Positions 47,441-56,492 of a DNA stretch of 64,000 bases are shown piece by piece (within the stretch, counting starts at the first letter, position 1; each line of letters begins with the position of its first letter). The stretch spans positions 62,001-126,000 of the forward strand of contig JAJPHL010000063.1 in NCBI GenBank assembly GCA_021325275.1, read 5' to 3'. Position numbers and translations under genes: made by a program. The notes under the pieces were generated by a model. That model was given only the letters and a program-made list of their open reading frames with translations, was not told the DNA's origin and searched no databases. This DNA is from Terriglobia bacterium. GTDB lineage: Bacteria > Acidobacteriota > Terriglobia > JAJPHL01.

Positions 47441-48148
47441 CTACTTCTTTTCGGTGTAGCGATTCAGCTCTTCCATCAGGCGACCCGAGCCCTGCGGCGG
47501 CGCGGCTTCGCGCTCCTTCACGATCTGGCGATTCGTGAGGCGTTCGCCGTAGAGCGCCGCGTTGTCGTCGAGATCCTGGCGCAGTGTCGCGCCGGTCAGC
47601 GACACGCCCGCGAACAATCCACGGGTGCGCGACCACGAAAGAATCTCCGCCGTCATCTGCGCGTCGGTTTGCGCGCTCGCGTCGCGACCCACGGGACCGG
47701 CCGCGATGGAACCTTCGCCGCCGAGCGTGAATTTGTCGTTGAGCAGCTTGTTCACGCCGCCCTCGTTCATGACTAAGAGCACAACGTCGGTATCCGATCC
47801 GCCGATCTGGAAACCGAAGCTGCCGCCTTCAATGCGGATTGCCGCGGGCGGCGACCAGCGTCCATTCACTTCGCGGCGGCAAGAAATGAAGCCCTTGCCG
47901 TACTTCGCGCCGACAATGAACGCCGCTTTCTTCACACTCGGAACGATCGCGATGCAATGCGCTTTGGCCATCAGATCGTGGGGAATGCCGTGATCGGGCG
48001 AGGCCATGATTTCCGAAAATACCGTGGCCGATTCATCCAGACGTTTCGTGGTGTCGGCGGTGTCCGCCGCGGCGGCGCGCAGCAACGGAACAAAGCTCGT
48101 TACCGCAAACGCGCCCACCGTGAGCAAATACGCAAAATTCTTTTTCAT
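47441..48148 (-). CDS. SYLF-domain (Ysc84-like) lipid-binding protein
   Basis: A 235-aa exported protein with a signal peptide (LLTVGAFAVTSFVPLL, residues 6-21) and a SYLF domain from about residue 40 (SVKKAAFIVGAKYGKGFISC, SFGFQIGGSDTDVVLLVMN, FTLGGEGSIAAGPVG). SYLF proteins bind phosphoinositides in eukaryotes; in bacteria they are periplasmic and the role is not settled. GGAGGG precedes the ATG at 48148, so an upstream extension is rejected. Its upstream region (48149-48368) contains many TTGCAY half-sites and separates it from the gas-vesicle genes. Confidence 0.9.
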   Translation of the reverse strand: MKKNFAYLLTVGAFAVTSFVPLLRAAAADTADTTKRLDESATVFSEIMASPDHGIPHDLMAKAHCIAIVPSVKKAAFIVGAKYGKGFISCRREVNGRWSPPAAIRIEGGSFGFQIGGSDTDVVLLVMNEGGVNKLLNDKFTLGGEGSIAAGPVGRDASAQTDAQMTAEILSWSRTRGLFAGVSLTGATLRQDLDDNAALYGERLTNRQIVKEREAAPPQGSGRLMEELNRYTEKK

Positions 48149-48368
48149 GCGAATACCCTCCGTGTTTGGGCGCGCCAAGGCGGCCCTTTGAATACCGTTC
48201 AAAAAGATCAGTGCAAACGGAGTTCCCAAACGGGGGACCTGCGGAAGTCCTCAGGTCGCTTGATTGCCAAGGGCTTGCATGTATGGCGGATTTCGCGACC
48301 CGTTGGAGTTGCACGCAGGACCATGCAGGCGTGCAAAAACGAGCAGGGAAATGCAAGAATTGCGCGGT

Positions 48369-48695
48369 TTACGACAACCGGCCCAAAGGACCTAGGTCGA
48401 GATTCAAATCTTCCGGCTTCAAATCGAATTGCGCGGCCAGCCCGTGGATGGTTTCTTCAATGCGCATGATCGCGAGACCGAGATTTTCGGTTTCTTGTGG
48501 CGTGAGCGTGCCTTTTTCCATGCGGCGAATCGCTTGGCGCTCGAGAAGCTTGCGCAGGAACTCGATCAGCGTAAGGACAAGTTTGATGACGGAGCGTTGC
48601 ACGTCGTCGGGGTTCGCGTTCCACCGCGCGGTTGCAGCTTTAACGGTCTTCTTGCGCAGTTCGCTGCGCAGCGATTCCACTTGAAAAGTTTTCAT
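48369..48695 (-). CDS. gvpK: Gas vesicle protein GvpK
   Basis: A 108-aa protein with the GvpK pattern: SVIKLVLTLIEFLRKLLERQ, AIRRMEKGTLTPQETENLG and the C-terminal PEDLNLDLGPLG. GvpK is a minor protein needed for assembly of gas vesicles. The start at 48695 overlaps the stop of the preceding GvpL/F gene (ATGA), so they are coupled. It is the last gene of the gas-vesicle operon. An upstream in-frame extension is not supported by a ribosome-binding site, whereas GGGAG lies before this ATG. Confidence 0.93.
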   Translation of the reverse strand: MKTFQVESLRSELRKKTVKAATARWNANPDDVQRSVIKLVLTLIEFLRKLLERQAIRRMEKGTLTPQETENLGLAIMRIEETIHGLAAQFDLKPEDLNLDLGPLGRLS

Positions 48696-49288
48696 GATTG
48701 CTCCCAACGTCCAAAGGCGTACGGCGGCCAAGGACCAGTGGCCGCGAATTGTACTTCGCCGCTCGGCGCCTCGGCGACGGCGGCAAGATAGTCGGCGCTG
48801 CGTCCGCGTTCAATTAAATGATAGACACTCGCCAGCAAGGGAGGCGCGCCGTGGCGCTCGACATGCTCGGCGCGGACGAAAGGACGAAGCGCGTCGAGAG
48901 AGGGAATTTCCCGCAGCTTGGCGGAAAGGTATCGTGTACCCGGGCCGCCTTCGGTGTTCTCCGGTGGTGCGACGCGATTACCGAAAACGCGCAGCGTCAT
49001 TTGTTCGCGTCCCGCGACCATTTGCAGCGCGCGCTGCCAATGCGATGCGCGCGTGCTCAAGAGACGCGCCAAAGCGTCGTCGTCCTCCACGATCGAGCCG
49101 AACCGGGCCGGAAGAATCGCGTGCGACTCCGCGGCGAGCTGGCGCACGATCCGATCGTGATCGCGCAACGACGATTCGTCGATGGCTGGGCACTCCTCCA
49201 CGTCTTTCACGGCCGCGAAAACCCCGGCGTTACCAACGCAGCGTAGATCTTTCGGCTTGGAATCGAGAATGGCGTAGACGTACAGCAT
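48692..49288 (-). CDS. Gas vesicle protein GvpL/GvpF family, short copy
   Basis: A 198-aa protein with the GvpL/F features: start LYVYAILDSKP, middle ILPARFGSIVEDDDALARLL and the signature C-terminal TGPWPPYAFG. It is shorter than the other two copies here. GvpF/L proteins contact GvpA and act in nucleation or assembly. The ATG at 49288 immediately follows the TAG of the small gvpJ-like gene with no spacer, and its stop overlaps gvpK. Confidence 0.9.
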   Translation of the reverse strand: MLYVYAILDSKPKDLRCVGNAGVFAAVKDVEECPAIDESSLRDHDRIVRQLAAESHAILPARFGSIVEDDDALARLLSTRASHWQRALQMVAGREQMTLRVFGNRVAPPENTEGGPGTRYLSAKLREIPSLDALRPFVRAEHVERHGAPPLLASVYHLIERGRSADYLAAVAEAPSGEVQFAATGPWPPYAFGRWEQS

Positions 49289-49486
49289 CTATTTGGCCTC
49301 CACTCGATCGGCGGAGCAGAGCACGACACTGAGTCCCAAATAAATCAAATCAATGTCGGCGACGCCGAGCACTACGTCGCCGGTAATCACAACGCCCATG
49401 TTCAAGACGTGATCGACGATATCGAGCAGCGAGGCGTCGGCGTGCTCGATGATTTGTTGCGCCTCGCGGCCGGCAATCTGTTTCAT
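49289..49486 (-). CDS. Small GvpA/GvpJ-family gas vesicle protein
   Basis: A 65-aa protein with the GvpA-superfamily core: ASLLDIVDHVLNMGVVITGD followed by LIYLGLSVVLCSADRV. It is nearer to GvpJ/GvpM than to the shell-forming GvpA because of the GDVVLGVADIDLIYL segment. The ATG at 49486 (after AAGAAGG) overlaps the previous stop (ATGA). An upstream extension of 63 Arg-rich residues in the frame is the shadow of the preceding gene and is rejected. It has no C-terminal tail, unlike the two other family members in the locus. Confidence 0.88.
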   Translation of the reverse strand: MKQIAGREAQQIIEHADASLLDIVDHVLNMGVVITGDVVLGVADIDLIYLGLSVVLCSADRVEAK

Positions 49487-50274
49487 AGCGCCTTCTTGAC
49501 AAAATTGTACGGCGGCCACGGGCCGCTCAGCGTGACGTCGAAGGACGCCGACAAACGGCGGGTGAGTTTTTCGACGCCTAAGCGAAAGTTCTTCTCTCTC
49601 GCGGATGGAATCAGGAACGCCGCGTCGAGAATCACCGACGCGCCTCCTTCGCCATGGACAATCGGCAATTCGCAAGCGTCTTTTGCGTGGCGCGCCAACT
49701 CGCGATACGATTTCGCTGACTCCGTGACGGCGTCGCGGCGCAAGTTCTGCGTGAAGTCGCGCTCTTGTTTCTTGAGCAGCAAGAATTGTGTTCCTTTACT
49801 CGTACGGGCCGGAGTTTTCGCAGAGGCCCGCGCGGCCGCGGCGGCACGCGAAGGATTCAGTGCAATTCGCACGCCAAATTCCTGGCATCCCGCGACATGC
49901 TTGATGGCTTTGTTCAGCGCGGTGCGATGAGCGCGGACGTAATCGAGCGCCCGTGCGTCGGTGGAGAACAGCGTGAACAGCTTCATCGGGATCACGGTAC
50001 GTTTGGGCGCAGCGAAGTGTTCGATCACACGTTCGTGGGCCATGGCGCACGCGGCGACCCAGTCGAGGTCTTGCAATCCTTTGGAAATCGGGCCTTCACC
50101 GTAGCGCGAGAGCGGAGCATCCGCCGCCACGACGTAGAGTGATTGTCCGGCGTCGAGGAGGCGCGGCGCCGACATGCGGTCCAATCCGGGACCTGCGCCC
50201 TCGCAAGATGGCGCGGATGCCGCATGCACGAGGCAATAAAGGTACGTCGCCGATTTCTTCACCTGATCTCCCAT
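49483..50274 (-). CDS. Gas vesicle protein GvpL/GvpF family, middle copy
   Basis: A 263-aa protein: start SATYLYCLVHAA, middle TVIPMKLFTLFSTDARALDYV, and end LSGPWPPYNF. An Ala-rich insertion (NPSRAAAAARASAKTPARTS) separates the N-terminal ferredoxin-like domain from the coiled-coil and C-terminal domain. The ATG at 50274 follows GGGGA and overlaps the ArsA-like gene by 16 bp, so longer forms in frame are rejected. Operon context is the gas-vesicle locus. It probably acts with GvpA in assembly. Confidence 0.9.
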   Translation of the reverse strand: MGDQVKKSATYLYCLVHAASAPSCEGAGPGLDRMSAPRLLDAGQSLYVVAADAPLSRYGEGPISKGLQDLDWVAACAMAHERVIEHFAAPKRTVIPMKLFTLFSTDARALDYVRAHRTALNKAIKHVAGCQEFGVRIALNPSRAAAAARASAKTPARTSKGTQFLLLKKQERDFTQNLRRDAVTESAKSYRELARHAKDACELPIVHGEGGASVILDAAFLIPSAREKNFRLGVEKLTRRLSASFDVTLSGPWPPYNFVKKAL

Positions 50275-52139
50275 GTTTTTCCCCAATGCAACAACTCCTT
50301 GATTCCGCGCGGAGGCGGCGCGGCTTCCGGCGCGAGCACCTTGGCATGACCCGGCGCGAGTGCGCGAATCTCGCGCTCTTCCATCGCCGCGACGCGGCGG
50401 CATCGCGCGCATTCACCCGACGCAACCGCGTTCACCAGCACGCCCGACACTGGAATTTTCATCCGAGCGACGCTCTGCAGCAAGCGCGCTGTTTCCAGGC
50501 GCGGCAGCTCGGCGGCGCGCGTGACGGCGACTAAGCAGGTCTGTTGCGGATCGCGCAACAAGTCGAGGAACTGGCGCATCTGTCGCGCTAACTCCAACAG
50601 GTCCGGCGCGAGCCGGCCGAGTCCTGTCACCTTCCGATATTTTAGAAGAATCGCGAGCAGCGTGTGAACCCATTCCAGCGCTTTGCCGGGCATTTCAAGC
50701 AGGCGAAGCGCGTGGCCGGTGGGTGCGGTGTCGACAATTACTTGATCGGCGGTGGGTGCGCCCGCGCCAGGAACGAGCGCATCGCTGATCGAGAGGATTC
50801 CGAAAATTTCGTCGAGCCCCGGCGGCGACAGGTCGATGAGGTCGCGGGCTACGGCGCGATCGTAGGTCGCATCGAGGTTCGACCCGCCTTGCAGCGAATC
50901 GAAAAGCTCATCGATGGCATCGATGTAGCGCTCGCGACGCGCGCGAAAAAGCGCGGCGGCGTCAACCTCGCGGGTGCGCAGAGCGGGGAAGCCGGGCAGG
51001 GCGCGCTCCTCATCGCTAAGTTTGAGGTCGAGCGCGTCGGAGAGCGAGTGCGCCGGATCGGTGGACAGCAATAGGATCTTTCGCCGCTTGTGGCGTTCCG
51101 CTAACAGAAGCGCGGCCGAGGCGGCGCATGTTGTTTTGCCGACACCACCTTTTCCAGCGAACATCAGCAACCGGCAGGTTTCCGGCGCAATCACTTCCAG
51201 CGGGTGCCGCGGCGTCGCCCGGCGCTTCGGCGCCGCTGAGCGCACAGGCGCGGGAAGCAGCTCGGGGATCACGCGGACACTCGAAAAATCCTTTCGGACT
51301 TGGCGCAACACCTCCGCCTCCGCGCGGACTTTCGGCGAACACTTCGAGCAATGGCCGCGCGGCGCGGCGCGCACGCGGTTCACGATGAAGTCGGAAATCG
51401 CAATGGCTTCTTCGTGGAGTGCCGCGACGGCATCACGCGTTTCTTCGAGCGGCAGCGCTTCCGGCAGCAAGACCCAATGGAAGCGGGCGCGTTCTGAATC
51501 GCGCAAGGTGTCGAACAACTCGCGGCCTTCCATCGCCAATTCCGAAATCACCGCGTCGCCGGAATCGGCGCGATACGTCCCGCCGAGACTCTCCGCCAGA
51601 AAGCGGTGCTTGGCTTGCATATCGTTGAAGATTTCCGCGATGCGGCTCAGCGTTTCGGGCATGGCCAGCAGGCGCAGCGTGTGACCCGTCGGCGCGGTGT
51701 CGACAACCACTCGCGTGTACGGTTTGGAACTCGCCAACCGGCGCAGTTCCACTAATCCCATTAATTCGTCGACGCCAGGAAGCGAGAGGCGCAGCAATTG
51801 CGCGATGTCGTCGGAGTCGAGATAGGTTCCATGCTCGGCGATTGTTTCGAGTCCGCGTTTGTGCCGCGCGATCCAACGCGTGAGGGCGCCGTCGGCATCG
51901 AGTTCCACGGCGTCCAGTCCGGCCACACGCTTCACTTTTGAAGAGAGCTTGTGCTTCAGCGCGTCGCCGAGTGAATGCGCGGGATCGGTGGAGACAATCA
52001 ACACGCGCTGGCGGGATTTCGTAAGTTCTCGCGCGGCAGCCACCGAGCAGGTGGTCTTGCCCACGCCGCCTTTGCCGCCGAAAAAAATGAATTGCTGCGG
52101 AGGCGTTTGCCTAGCGGCGGCGCGGCCGGCGTTCACCAT
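50259..52139 (-). CDS. Tandem ArsA/GET3-family ATPase in the gas-vesicle locus
   Basis: A 626-aa protein made of two ArsA-like halves. Each has a deviant Walker A (FFGGKGGVGKTTC near residue 20; FAGKGGVGKTTCAA near 330), a STDPAHSLGDAL / STDPAHSLSDAL switch I segment and a DTAPTGHTLRL / DTAPTGHALRL switch II. This matches ArsA, which has two fused ATPase domains, and Get3-like membrane-protein chaperones. CSKC and CARC Cys pairs near the half ends could bind metal. The start is set at 52139 (MVNAGRAAARQ); a longer N-terminus overlaps gvpG heavily. It may act as a chaperone or ATPase for GvpA assembly in place of GvpN. Confidence 0.85.
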   Translation of the reverse strand: MVNAGRAAARQTPPQQFIFFGGKGGVGKTTCSVAAARELTKSRQRVLIVSTDPAHSLGDALKHKLSSKVKRVAGLDAVELDADGALTRWIARHKRGLETIAEHGTYLDSDDIAQLLRLSLPGVDELMGLVELRRLASSKPYTRVVVDTAPTGHTLRLLAMPETLSRIAEIFNDMQAKHRFLAESLGGTYRADSGDAVISELAMEGRELFDTLRDSERARFHWVLLPEALPLEETRDAVAALHEEAIAISDFIVNRVRAAPRGHCSKCSPKVRAEAEVLRQVRKDFSSVRVIPELLPAPVRSAAPKRRATPRHPLEVIAPETCRLLMFAGKGGVGKTTCAASAALLLAERHKRRKILLLSTDPAHSLSDALDLKLSDEERALPGFPALRTREVDAAALFRARRERYIDAIDELFDSLQGGSNLDATYDRAVARDLIDLSPPGLDEIFGILSISDALVPGAGAPTADQVIVDTAPTGHALRLLEMPGKALEWVHTLLAILLKYRKVTGLGRLAPDLLELARQMRQFLDLLRDPQQTCLVAVTRAAELPRLETARLLQSVARMKIPVSGVLVNAVASGECARCRRVAAMEEREIRALAPGHAKVLAPEAAPPPRGIKELLHWGKTWEIR

Positions 52140-52485
52140 GCTCGACGATATCTTCCGCATGCTCGACGATGTCTTCCGCGCGCGCGTGACCCGTTTCGTC
52201 ACCTTCAAAGGTGACCTCCGCTCCGGTGATTCGAAGTTCACCCTCTTCCACGTCTTCCTGCGTGGCCATCTGCCGTTCGCGGATTTCGCGCAGTTGCGCG
52301 AGCACCTGATCTTCCACCTCGCGGAATTCCTGCTCGGTGATCTCGCCCAATTCCAGGCGCATCTGCGCGGCCATCAATTCCTCGCGCAGCGCGGTATCGT
52401 CGTTCATCTCCTTGTCCACGGCGGTAGCGATTTTGTCGAAGCAAAACTTGATGCCGCCGATGATCAGGGAGTCGATCAGGATCAT
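52111..52485 (-). CDS. gvpG: Gas vesicle protein GvpG with acidic and basic tail
   Basis: A 124-aa protein: ILIDSLIIGGIKFCFDKIA at the start, then LREELMAAQMRLELGEITE and EDQVLAQLREIRERQ, the GvpG pattern. The C-terminus adds an acidic stretch with the repeat AEDIVEH twice and ends in RRPRRR, unusual for this family. Start and stop overlap neighbours (ATGA at 52482-52485; overlap with the ArsA-like gene). GvpG works with GvpF/L in assembly. Confidence 0.88.
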   Translation of the reverse strand: MILIDSLIIGGIKFCFDKIATAVDKEMNDDTALREELMAAQMRLELGEITEQEFREVEDQVLAQLREIRERQMATQEDVEEGELRITGAEVTFEGDETGHARAEDIVEHAEDIVEHGERRPRRR

Positions 52486-53393
52486 TTGGCGTCCTTGGCG
52501 CGCTCCAGTTTCAAGCGGATGTTCACGAAATTGTAGGGCGGCCACGGCCCGGTGTAGCGGAAATTCAGCTTGCTGTAGCGCACGCCGATCTCTTTCATCT
52601 TGGCGTCGAAGACGCCCTCTTTGTCGCGCGGCACCAGAAACGCCGCGTTCAAGATCATTTTATCGCCGATCGGTTTGTTCCAGCGCGACGCGACCGAGAC
52701 GTCGCTCAATTCATCCATAATGCTCTTCACGAAACGCTCGGACCGCGCTTCGAGCGCCGCCGCCACCAAGCGGTCGTACTGCACGCGCGCAAAATAGGTG
52801 GATCCCTTTTGCGAACTCAGCTCCGTCTTCAGGCGGCGGATGTCTTCTTCTTCCTGCTCGATCACCCGCACGATCTCCTGCGATTCCCAGAGCACTTTCA
52901 AACCGAACTCCAGCTTGTCTTGCATCTTCGAGAGCACGTCGAGGAACGCGTCGTACGCGGACCGCAGCAGCTCGACGATGTCCTCGCGCGTCTTGAACAC
53001 GGTGCCGAACGACATCGGGATCACGGTGTGTGTCTTCATCACCGTTTCGTTGACGCTTTCATGGGCCAGCACGTTTTCCCGCGTGGCGTCGTAAACTTGC
53101 AGCGGCGTATCGGAGACCACCGCGGCGATGTCCTTGTAGTTGATGGTGCGGACGTCGGTGGGCTTGGTGCCGATGCCGATGCGGCCGAACTGCAACGGGT
53201 CGGCGGAATGAATCACGCAGTAGACGTACTTTCCCTGACCATCCGCGGCCGCAGCGGCGGTGTGACCCTCATGCTTGTGCGCTTTCGCAACGGCCGGCGC
53301 TGGTGCGGTACGCGCTTTGGCGGATGGGGCGTCAGCCGCCGCCGCACCAGGTTTTGTCTTGGCTTTGCTCGAAGAGGGGGACGTTTTCTTCAT
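52482..53393 (-). CDS. Gas vesicle protein GvpF/GvpL family with lysine-rich N-terminal extension
   Basis: A 303-aa protein. Residues 1-55 are Lys/Ala/Pro-rich and probably disordered (SSSKAKTKPGAAAADAPSAK). The GvpF/L domain begins at YVYCVIHSADP and continues with VIPMSFGTVFKTREDIVELL, a coiled-coil and FRYTGPWPPYNF. The ATG at 53393 is preferred; a TTG 12 nt upstream is possible. It is the first gene after the receiver gene (26-bp gap) and is coupled to gvpG by ATGA. The disordered basic tail could bind nucleic acid or polyanions, an inference. Confidence 0.9.
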   Translation of the reverse strand: MKKTSPSSSKAKTKPGAAAADAPSAKARTAPAPAVAKAHKHEGHTAAAAADGQGKYVYCVIHSADPLQFGRIGIGTKPTDVRTINYKDIAAVVSDTPLQVYDATRENVLAHESVNETVMKTHTVIPMSFGTVFKTREDIVELLRSAYDAFLDVLSKMQDKLEFGLKVLWESQEIVRVIEQEEEDIRRLKTELSSQKGSTYFARVQYDRLVAAALEARSERFVKSIMDELSDVSVASRWNKPIGDKMILNAAFLVPRDKEGVFDAKMKEIGVRYSKLNFRYTGPWPPYNFVNIRLKLERAKDAK

Positions 53394-53419
53394 ATTCAGG
53401 TTCAACCTATGATTTCAAC

Positions 53420-53830
53420 TCAGGCTCCTTGCGTCTTGCTTCGTCCAGGACGATCCTCCAGGATGCGCGCGATCTCGCGCGCCAGCTCGTCGGGCGGGCA
53501 CGGCTTAGTGATGAAGCGATCGCATCCCGCTTCGCCCGCCGTTTCCGCCACGCCGTCTTGCGCGTGCGCGGTGAGCGCGATCACCGGAATGTGTTTCGTG
53601 ATTCCGTTTTGCTTCAGGCGCCGCGTCGCTTCCCAGCCGTCCATCACCGGCAGCGACAAATCCATCACGATTAAGTCGGGCGCCAGTTGCGCCGCTTTGT
53701 CGAGCGCTTCTTGTCCGTCGCCGGCGAGCGCGACTTGAAATCCGTCGTGGACCAAATACTGGGTATAGATGTCGCGGTTGTCCGCCACATCGTCGACTAC
53801 TAAAATGAGCCCACGCCGTTTCTTCTTCAT
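53420..53830 (-). CDS. CheY-like response regulator receiver
   Basis: A 136-aa single receiver domain. Acidic pair in ILVVDDVADNRDIY, phosphoacceptor in DLIVMDLSLPVMDGWEATR, Thr in VIALTAHA and Lys in FITKPCPPDEL are all present, so phosphorylation is expected. It starts 9 bp after the histidine kinase stop and 26 bp before a gvpF-like gene. It is likely the partner of that kinase and has no output domain, so it must act through protein contacts. RBS AAGAAG precedes the ATG. Confidence 0.93.
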   Translation of the reverse strand: MKKKRRGLILVVDDVADNRDIYTQYLVHDGFQVALAGDGQEALDKAAQLAPDLIVMDLSLPVMDGWEATRRLKQNGITKHIPVIALTAHAQDGVAETAGEAGCDRFITKPCPPDELAREIARILEDRPGRSKTQGA

Positions 53831-53839
53831 GTTTCTTCT

Positions 53840-56047
53840 TTAAGGCGTTTTCGGAGCCCGCGGCAGGGTCAGCGTAAAGGCCGATCCCTGCCCCAGTTTG
53901 CTGTTCACCGTAATTTTACCGCCGATCAGTACGGCCAAGCGACGGCAAATCGACAGGCCCAAACCGACGCCGGCATAGCCCTTGGCCACCGAATCGTCGG
54001 AGCGCCGGAAATCCTCGAAGATTTTTTCCTGCTCGGTTTCGGCGATGCCGATCCCGGAGTCGGCAACCGTGACGATCAAGCGATCTTGCATGCCTTGATA
54101 CGTCGCCGAGACGTTCACGTAACCTTTGGGCGTGAACTTGAGGGCATTCATCAAAAGGTTGAGCAGAATCTGCTTGATCTTCTCGCGATCGCTGCGGATT
54201 TCCGGCAGATCGTTGGGAACTTTCTGCGTGACTTCCAACTTGGCTTGCAGGATCAGCGGCTCCACTTCCGCCAGCACTTCGCTGATCAGCGTGGAAAGGG
54301 AAACCTTGGCCATGGTCACGGCCATCTTGCCGGCTTCAATCCGCGTGATGTCGAGAAGCTGGTTGATGAGCGTCAACAAGCGGCCGGCGTTGGCGTCGAG
54401 GCGCGAGAGATTTACGCGCTGCTGCGGCGTCACCGTGCCGGAAATCCCCTGCATGAGAATTCGCGTGTAGCCAATGATCGAATTTAGCGGCGTGCGCAAC
54501 TCGTGCGACACGTTGGCCAGGAATTGCGACTTCAACTGCGACGCCTGCTGCAATTCCATGTGCTGCCGGCGCAGCACTTCGTTCTGGCGGACCAGTTCGG
54601 CGGTGGCCTCGCGCACTTTTTCTTCGAGCGCTTCCGACACCAGCCGCAACTGCTCGTAGAGCCGCGAGCGCTCCAGGGCCTCGGTCTGGTCGTGCAGAAT
54701 CGTGACCACGCCGAGCAATTCGCCTTGCTGCGAAATCAGTTTTGCGGAGATCGCTTCCACGGGAACCGGCGTGCTTTTTTCGGGATCCACCAGGCTGATG
54801 CCGCCGTGATGCTGGCGGCCTTCCGACATCAGGAACAAGTTTGAAACGAAAGAGGAAAAGTTGATGTCGTTGGCCTGCACGTTCTGCGTCTCTTCCAGGT
54901 TGCCGGATTTCGGCATCGTGAAAAGACGCTCCGCCGGGTCGTTCATCATCACGATCTTGCCTTCGGGGTCGGTTACCAGAATCGGCTCGGCCACCGAACT
55001 GATGATCAAGTCGAGACGATCGCGCTCGGCACGGACTTCTTCTTCGGCCAGGCGCAGGCGGCGATAGTTTTCTTCTAGTTCTTGGGTGGTGCGCCGCAAA
55101 TCGCCGACATTGCGCAGCACCGTCACGACGCCGGTGCCTTCGTGCACGTCGCTGAAGACGGTGCTGGCGAGTTCGAAGAACAAGTCCGATCCGTCGGCGG
55201 GATCGGCCAGGAGCAATTCGCGGGAGTCCAGGGAAACGTCTTCGATCGCGTGCCTTGAGAGCGCCGCCGAGAGGAACATGTTGTTCAACGCGATCGCGCG
55301 GCGGCGGCCTTCCGATTCTTCCTCCCGCGCGCCGAACAAGAGTTCCGCCGAGCGGTTGGAAATCACCAAGCGCCCTTCGGTATCGGTCAAGATGATCGGG
55401 TCGTGAACCGTGTTCAGGATGTTGTAGAGCAGGGTGCGCTCGCGGCGCAAGCTGCGTTCGGCTTCCGAGAGGTGGCTGGTGCCCAAGCGGCGGCGCAACA
55501 CGGGCATCATGTAATCGTTGAGCCACTGGAGATCGGGATCGGTGCGCGCGGACGCCGGATTCACGATCAACAATCCCACCGCGCGGCGCTCAGCCGTTTG
55601 GTCGCCTCCACCAAGAGGTATTGCGGCAAACGTATCGGGAGAATACGGCGCGGCGGCCGCGCGAGGATCCGAAAACGTTCCGCGCAACATCACCATTTTG
55701 TTTTTGAACAACGCTGCGACGTAGGGATGTTGGCGGTCGGTGAGATCGAGCATGAAATCAGCGGGTTCCTGCTCGTCCCATCCGACGGCGGCAAGAGCGA
55801 TCAATTGCTTTTGACTCGAATCGACGGCGAGACACAGCGCCTTGGTGACGCCGCTGTGTTGTTGCAGCCATTCGAGCGCGCGCTCCGCGCATTCCGCCAT
55901 GTTCTCCTGCACCAGGAGAAATTCGGCCATCGCCAGCTTCGCTTCAGGCGATGCCGGCGCGGATACGGCCTCCGGGGACATGGTGCTTCCCGGTGAGGAC
56001 CTCGCGGGCCTCATCACCAAGGCGCGATTCGCTTCAGAACGGGGCAT
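53840..56047 (-). CDS. Multidomain sensor histidine kinase with GAF-like and two PAS domains
   Basis: A 735-aa cytosolic kinase without membrane helices. GAF-like region about 40-190, PAS 1 about 205-315 (DPIILTDTEGRLVISNRSAE), PAS 2 about 345-460 (EPILVTDPEGKIVMMNDPAE), coiled-coil, HisKA (ANVSHELRTPLNSIIGYT, phospho-His 515) and HATPase_c with N-box KQILLNLLMNALKFTP, G1 DSGIGIAETE and G2 GVGLGLSI. The start at 56047 lacks a clear ribosome-binding site; an ATG at 55981 preceded by GGGAAG is an alternative. It lies between gvpA and gvpF with its receiver partner, in the gas-vesicle operon. Confidence 0.92.
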   Translation of the reverse strand: MPRSEANRALVMRPARSSPGSTMSPEAVSAPASPEAKLAMAEFLLVQENMAECAERALEWLQQHSGVTKALCLAVDSSQKQLIALAAVGWDEQEPADFMLDLTDRQHPYVAALFKNKMVMLRGTFSDPRAAAAPYSPDTFAAIPLGGGDQTAERRAVGLLIVNPASARTDPDLQWLNDYMMPVLRRRLGTSHLSEAERSLRRERTLLYNILNTVHDPIILTDTEGRLVISNRSAELLFGAREEESEGRRRAIALNNMFLSAALSRHAIEDVSLDSRELLLADPADGSDLFFELASTVFSDVHEGTGVVTVLRNVGDLRRTTQELEENYRRLRLAEEEVRAERDRLDLIISSVAEPILVTDPEGKIVMMNDPAERLFTMPKSGNLEETQNVQANDINFSSFVSNLFLMSEGRQHHGGISLVDPEKSTPVPVEAISAKLISQQGELLGVVTILHDQTEALERSRLYEQLRLVSEALEEKVREATAELVRQNEVLRRQHMELQQASQLKSQFLANVSHELRTPLNSIIGYTRILMQGISGTVTPQQRVNLSRLDANAGRLLTLINQLLDITRIEAGKMAVTMAKVSLSTLISEVLAEVEPLILQAKLEVTQKVPNDLPEIRSDREKIKQILLNLLMNALKFTPKGYVNVSATYQGMQDRLIVTVADSGIGIAETEQEKIFEDFRRSDDSVAKGYAGVGLGLSICRRLAVLIGGKITVNSKLGQGSAFTLTLPRAPKTP

Positions 56048-56119
56048 ATTAGACGATCAATCGACCGGGACTCACCCGGCGCGGCGGATGGGGCCGACCG
56101 CGCCGGCAATGTTTCGAGA

Positions 56120-56452
56120 CTACCGGCGGGCCGCCTTGCGCGGCCTCGGCGGCCGTCCTGCACCCTTGGCCACGGCCAGTTGGGCCCGCAGCGAGGCGTT
56201 TTCGGCAACCAAATCGTCGTGCGCGTGGCCTTGTTCCACAGCCGGTCGCGAGACCGGCGAGATTTGCGTCACCGCTTCGGAATACCGGATGTACGTTTCG
56301 ATCGACGCCACGACGACGCGCGCTTCCACCGTGATCAGATCGATTCCCACAAGGGAGACGCGGACCCATGCGTCAATGACGATACCTTTGTCCAGGACGC
56401 GATCCAGTACGTCAATAAGACTGGTTCCGCCTGCTGTTCTCTCAACGGGCAT
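56120..56452 (-). CDS. gvpA: Gas vesicle structural protein GvpA with C-terminal coiled-coil and basic tail
   Basis: A 110-aa protein. Residues 10-60 match the shell protein closely ([50 protein letters not shown]). After the core comes a coiled-coil segment ([16 protein letters not shown]) and an Arg/Lys/Pro tail ([11 protein letters not shown]) that canonical GvpA lacks. GGAGG precedes the ATG at 56452. The shell-forming protein makes the ribs of the vesicle. The tail might coat the vesicle or bind partners. The histidine kinase follows after 72 bp. Confidence 0.93.
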   Translation of the reverse strand: MPVERTAGGTSLIDVLDRVLDKGIVIDAWVRVSLVGIDLITVEARVVVASIETYIRYSEAVTQISPVSRPAVEQGHAHDDLVAENASLRAQLAVAKGAGRPPRPRKAARR

Positions 56453-56492
56453 TATGTGCCTCCTTACTCTCCTCTACCTGTGAAACCTCACT

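Noticed and set aside
49487-49675. Longer start for the small GvpA/J protein
   Set aside because: The extra 63 residues are Arg-rich shadow of the preceding gvpL gene, whereas a good ribosome-binding site precedes the ATG at 49486.
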